A DNA stretch of 24,335 bases from CAYSRM01 sp964475205 (GTDB lineage: Bacteria; Verrucomicrobiota; Kiritimatiellia; UBA8416; CAYSRM01). The notes under the pieces are model-generated. The model had not been told where the DNA came from. It made no database searches and saw only the letters and a program-made list of their open reading frames with translations. The stretch lies in contig CAYYVQ010000049.1 of assembly GCA_964475205.1 (NCBI GenBank), positions 1 to 24,335 of the forward strand, in the 5' to 3' direction. Made by a program: the position numbers and the translations under genes. Below, one piece after another: positions 21,476-24,335 of the stretch (positions within the stretch are counted from its first letter, which is position 1; each line of letters opens with the position of its first letter).

Positions 21476-21509
21476 GCGTCAAATCACAGATAACAGTGAA
21501 AGGGCCACG

Positions 21510-23027
21510 ATGGCTGAATCAGTAAATATGCCTGCGGTCTTTCTCGACCGCGACGGAACAATTATAGAAGACCGTGGATATTTGCGAAGTCCTTCGGAAG
21601 TGGTTTTCTTCTCGGATACCGTGCCGGCATTGACAAGGCTGCAGGAGCATTACCGGCTTTTTATTGTGACGCATCAGTCCGGCATCGCTAAAGGAATTGT
21701 TAGAGCCAGTGAGGTTGACCAAGTCAACGGATACGTGGTATCGGAGTTGCGCAGGCGCGGAGTGATTATCAACGAAGTATATTCGTGCCCTCACAACAGG
21801 GAAGACCTGTGTGCATGCATCAAACCCAATCCTCATTTTCTTGAAAAGGCCGCCGGCAAATATAATGTTGATCTGACGGCCTCATTCGTGGTCGGCGATC
21901 ACCCGCACGACGTCAAACTGGCTGAAAACGCTGGAGCTGAGGGAATCTATGTTCTCACGGGGCACGGCATCAAACACCGGCCTGAAATTCCGGAACATAA
22001 AGCAATTGTTTCCGGGATCCGAGAGGCCGTGGACTGGATTTTTGCAACGCGTAGAATGAACTTGGAAAAAGTCGGGCGCCCCGGACTGCTTGAAAAAGCC
22101 GCAGGAATTTTGCGAAGTGGCGGCATTGTGGCTTTTCCAACGGAAACAGTGTATGGATTGGGAGCAATCGCTTTTGACACTGATGCCGTTGCAAGGGTTT
22201 TTGAGGTCAAGCAGCGGCCACATTTTGACCCATTGATTGTGCATATAAGCGGCCCGGAACAACTGTCCGAAGTGGCCGGGGAAAGGCCTGAAGGCCTTGA
22301 AGCGCTGATTGAGCGGTTCTGGCCCGGCCCATTGACATTGGCGCTCCCTAAAGCGGCTGCGGTGCCGGATCTTGTTACTGCGGGACTTTCCACCGTCGCT
22401 GTGCGTATGCCGGGGCATCCGATGGCTCTTGATCTGATCGACCGAACCGGGATGCCTGTTGCGGCCCCAAGCGCGAACCCTTTCGGTTATGTCAGTCCCA
22501 CAAAGGCTGAGCATGTGGCCTCGCATATCGGGGAAAGCGTTGACATGATCCTTGACTGCGGTCCTTGTACTGTGGGAGTTGAGTCCACGGTGCTCTCGCT
22601 GGCCGGACCTCGTCCTGAAATCCTGAGAGCAGGGGGTATAGCCGCGGAAGATATTGAAAGCGTTATGGGCCGGAAGCTTCAATACGGAGCCGGGATTACA
22701 GATCATGTGAGCGCGCCCGGGCAAACCCCGAGCCACTATTCTCCGAGGACGCCGATTGTTCTTGCATGTTGTGATGTTGATATACCCCGGGGCGCACGCA
22801 CAGGTCATCTGCGTTTTGGAAACTCCTCGTCGGCAGGTGATTTTGTGGCAGTTGAAGATCTTTCCAGAAAAGGGAGCATGCGGGAGGCAGCGATTAATCT
22901 TTTTGCGGCCTTGCATCGCCTGGATGCTCTGGATCTGGATCTGATTGTTGCAGATACGGTCCCGGAAACAGGATTGGGCGCTGCCATTATGGACAGGCTT
23001 AGAAGAGCGTCCAGAAAGAGGCAATAA
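21510..23027 (+). CDS. tsaC: Fusion of a GmhB-like HAD phosphatase and a Sua5-type threonylcarbamoyl-AMP synthase
   Basis: The 505-residue product joins two enzymes. Residues 1-180 are a HAD-IIIA phosphatase like GmhB, the heptose-bisphosphate phosphatase: catalytic DRDGT at 13-17, zinc-site residues Cys93, His95, Cys101 and Cys103, and VGDHPHD at 128-134. Residues 185-505 are a full Sua5: YrdC core with FPTETVYGLG (209-218), KQRP (234-237), SANPFG (321-326) and GVEST (356-360), then the APGQTPSHYSP linker (402-412) and a C-terminal Sua5 domain. The Sua5 part makes threonylcarbamoyl-AMP for t6A tRNA modification. ATG 21510 has AAGGG just upstream. The natural substrate of the HAD part is uncertain. 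It is expressed behind the leader terminator, and purE follows. Confidence 0.92.
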   Translation: MAESVNMPAVFLDRDGTIIEDRGYLRSPSEVVFFSDTVPALTRLQEHYRLFIVTHQSGIAKGIVRASEVDQVNGYVVSELRRRGVIINEVYSCPHNREDLCACIKPNPHFLEKAAGKYNVDLTASFVVGDHPHDVKLAENAGAEGIYVLTGHGIKHRPEIPEHKAIVSGIREAVDWIFATRRMNLEKVGRPGLLEKAAGILRSGGIVAFPTETVYGLGAIAFDTDAVARVFEVKQRPHFDPLIVHISGPEQLSEVAGERPEGLEALIERFWPGPLTLALPKAAAVPDLVTAGLSTVAVRMPGHPMALDLIDRTGMPVAAPSANPFGYVSPTKAEHVASHIGESVDMILDCGPCTVGVESTVLSLAGPRPEILRAGGIAAEDIESVMGRKLQYGAGITDHVSAPGQTPSHYSPRTPIVLACCDVDIPRGARTGHLRFGNSSSAGDFVAVEDLSRKGSMREAAINLFAALHRLDALDLDLIVADTVPETGLGAAIMDRLRRASRKRQ

Positions 23028-23123
23028 CGTTTTGTATATATGCTCGAGCAAGCGCGGTTCGCAAGTCATAATAGGGGCCTCGCTTCTACCACAACAACCA
23101 GTAAAAGGAAAAGGAGAAGAGAA

Positions 23124-23639
23124 ATGAAGCAGGAACCGTTGGTATCAATTGTTATGGGAAGCCGGTCCGACCTGGACACATTGCAGGAAACAGCGAAAGT
23201 GCTGAAGGAGTTTGATATATCTTATGAGATGCGGATTATTTCCGCCCATCGAACACCCGATGCCGCTCGGGAATTTGCGTTGTCCGCCGAAGAGCGTGGA
23301 ATCAGAATTATCATCTCGGGGGCGGGCAAAGCGGCGCATCTTGGCGGCGTTATGGCATCACTTTCACTGTTGCCGGTGATCGGTGTGCCTATGAAGACTT
23401 CTGATCTCGGAGGGCTTGATTCCCTGCTTTCGACGGTGCAGATGCCCGGGGGCATTCCTGTGGCTACAGTTGCGATAGGAAAATCGGGCGCAAAAAATGC
23501 CGGGCTTCTTGCCGTTGCAATTCTCGCGCAGCAGGACAAGTCATTGCGCGGCAGGCTGGCAGACTACCGCAAAGAAATGACAGACAAGGTCGAGGCGGCC
23601 GACCGGGAACTGTGCGAAAAGGCAGCCTCAGGCGTATAG
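23124..23639 (+). CDS. purE: N5-carboxyaminoimidazole ribonucleotide mutase PurE
   Basis: This enzyme of purine biosynthesis moves the carboxyl group of N5-CAIR to give CAIR. The 171-residue product matches the usual PurE length. It shows MGSRSD at 11-16, SAHRTPD at 40-46 with the catalytic His42, SGAGKAAHLGGV at 65-76 and LDSLLSTVQMPGG at 98-110. ATG 23124 was chosen because AAGGAGAAG lies just upstream; the frame extends earlier without a good start. No purK is adjacent, so the class (N5-CAIR mutase or AIR carboxylase) is not proven by context. It follows the HAD-Sua5 gene by 96 bases and is probably co-transcribed. Confidence 0.95.
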   Translation: MKQEPLVSIVMGSRSDLDTLQETAKVLKEFDISYEMRIISAHRTPDAAREFALSAEERGIRIIISGAGKAAHLGGVMASLSLLPVIGVPMKTSDLGGLDSLLSTVQMPGGIPVATVAIGKSGAKNAGLLAVAILAQQDKSLRGRLADYRKEMTDKVEAADRELCEKAASGV

Positions 23640-23656
23640 GGCCGGGATATGGAGAC

Positions 23657-24034
23657 ATGAATACAAAGGGACAAATAGAGGCCGAGATCAGCGAGGCCAT
23701 AGTGAAGTTCGAGCGCGAATATATGGGACGCGGACCGGAAGAGGTCCGCACCTATTTGCTTAGCGACATCATCATAGTCCGCCTGAACAATGTGCTTACG
23801 CCCGCGGAAAGGCAATTGGCGGGCAGCGGTTCGGAGGACCAGGGCCGGGCATTGATAAAGCAGGTAAGGATGGAGTTGCTGGAGAAGGCTCGCCCCCTGC
23901 TTGATGCGATTATCTATGATATTACCGGCCAGAGGACCAGGAGTCTTCATACCGACATCAGTACCAGGACAGGCGAACGCGTAATTATTTTCTCGCTTGA
24001 AGGCCCTATTGAAATGACTTCCTCTCGGAGTTGA
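23657..24034 (+). CDS. DUF2294-family protein
   Basis: This 125-residue protein matches the DUF2294 pattern. It starts with MNTKGQIEAEISEAIVKF, then YMGRGPEEVRTYL, VLTPAERQLA near 66-75, and ends with TDISTRTGERVIIFSL. The function of this family is not established to my knowledge. No signal peptide or transmembrane helix is visible. It follows purE by 17 bases with GGAG before the ATG, so it is probably the last gene of that operon. A membrane-protein fragment converges on it from the right edge. Confidence 0.85.
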   Translation: MNTKGQIEAEISEAIVKFEREYMGRGPEEVRTYLLSDIIIVRLNNVLTPAERQLAGSGSEDQGRALIKQVRMELLEKARPLLDAIIYDITGQRTRSLHTDISTRTGERVIIFSLEGPIEMTSSRS

Positions 24035-24055
24035 GCTTTCCTCTCCGACTTATCT

Positions 24056-24229
24056 TCAGCAGAAGGCCATAATCGCAACGCTGTCGTTCAGCACTGCTAC
24101 GCCGCCTATTGCAACCAGTATGGACACAGCCAGGAGGCTGCTGCCGAATGCAGCTATGCCTCCGACTACGTGCGTAATACCGATTATTACTATTGCCAAC
24201 CAGTGCCATGTTGTCATGCTGGAGATCAT
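24056..24229 (-). pseudogene. Short membrane-protein fragment
   Basis: A 57-codon minus-strand frame encodes an almost entirely hydrophobic peptide with two likely membrane helices (about 11-24 and 27-47). The run VVGGIAAFGSSLLAVSILV resembles the first repeat of TauE/SafE-type exporters, which are about 250 residues, so the frame would be a truncated remnant. The ATG at 24229 has no clear ribosome-binding site. It may instead be a genuine small membrane protein. Base composition is ordinary. Confidence 0.35.
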
Positions 24230-24335
24230 GCATACAAAAAATAAAAGTTCAAGATTTTAGGCGAGTCTATTCCGCATGCACACGGGCTTTTTGTTCTGTA
24301 AAATGTTTGAGGTGTTCGTGTAATGTCTATTCGCT

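Noticed and set aside
21882..23069. 395-codon open frame on the minus strand
   Set aside because: It is antisense to the HAD-Sua5 gene, whose motifs are unmistakable; the antisense product is rich in Arg, His and Cys with no recognisable family.
1..24335. CRISPR array or tRNA/rRNA gene
   Set aside because: No regularly spaced direct repeats with unique spacers were seen, and no segment showed tRNA or rRNA landmarks; the tandem 7-9 base units have no spacers.

Overview
The window is bacterial chromosome of roughly 50% GC. It has a primary sigma factor, threonine synthase, RNase R, PurE and a t6A-synthesis enzyme beside two large secreted proteins related to exo-rhamnogalacturonan lyases. The lysine-rich tail on the sigma factor, the Mla-type operon with a TPR-like MCE protein and the PcRGLX/YetA-like lyases suggest the PVC superphylum, most likely Kiritimatiellota or Lentisphaerota. 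That placement is an inference from gene style; no rRNA is present to test it.

Layout. (1) 244-3627: an Mla/MCE lipid-transport operon of permease, ATPase-like protein and MCE protein. The ATPase-like protein has lost every catalytic motif. (2) 3830-6354: a sigma-70 promoter, rpoD with a histone-H1-like lysine tail, and a membrane-anchored RRM protein. (3) 6685-10800: thrC, a YkgJ-type cysteine-cluster protein and rnr. (4) 10852-20922: a carbohydrate region with a 2-hydroxyacid dehydrogenase, a sugar-phosphate-isomerase-like TIM barrel, a type I phosphomannose-isomerase-like enzyme overlapping a PL26-like lyase (minus strand), a purple-acid-phosphatase-like metallophosphoesterase and a second PL26-like lyase. 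(5) 21332-24034: a promoter and a structured leader with an intrinsic terminator, then a HAD phosphatase-Sua5 fusion, purE and a DUF2294 gene. At the right edge, on the minus strand, is a short membrane-protein fragment.

The gaps between genes are rich in short repeats. There are tandem 9-mers of the CACGGATTA type, an 8-mer version (CACAGAGA type) and a 7-mer version (AATGACC type). A motif reading GAATAGATCAGGTTAG occurs six times and looks like the inverted end of a small element. A 197-bp element at 16314-16510 has 19-bp inverted ends and a 10-bp direct duplication on both sides. A decayed GxxExxY gene at 18230-18508 lies between 28-bp inverted repeats made of the 9-mer unit.

The observations most worth following up are the catalytically dead ATPase in an otherwise intact operon, the terminator/antiterminator leader at 21366-21475, the GxxExxY cassette bounded by 9-mer repeats, and the HAD-Sua5 fusion. 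No CRISPR array, rRNA, tRNA or intact transposase was seen.
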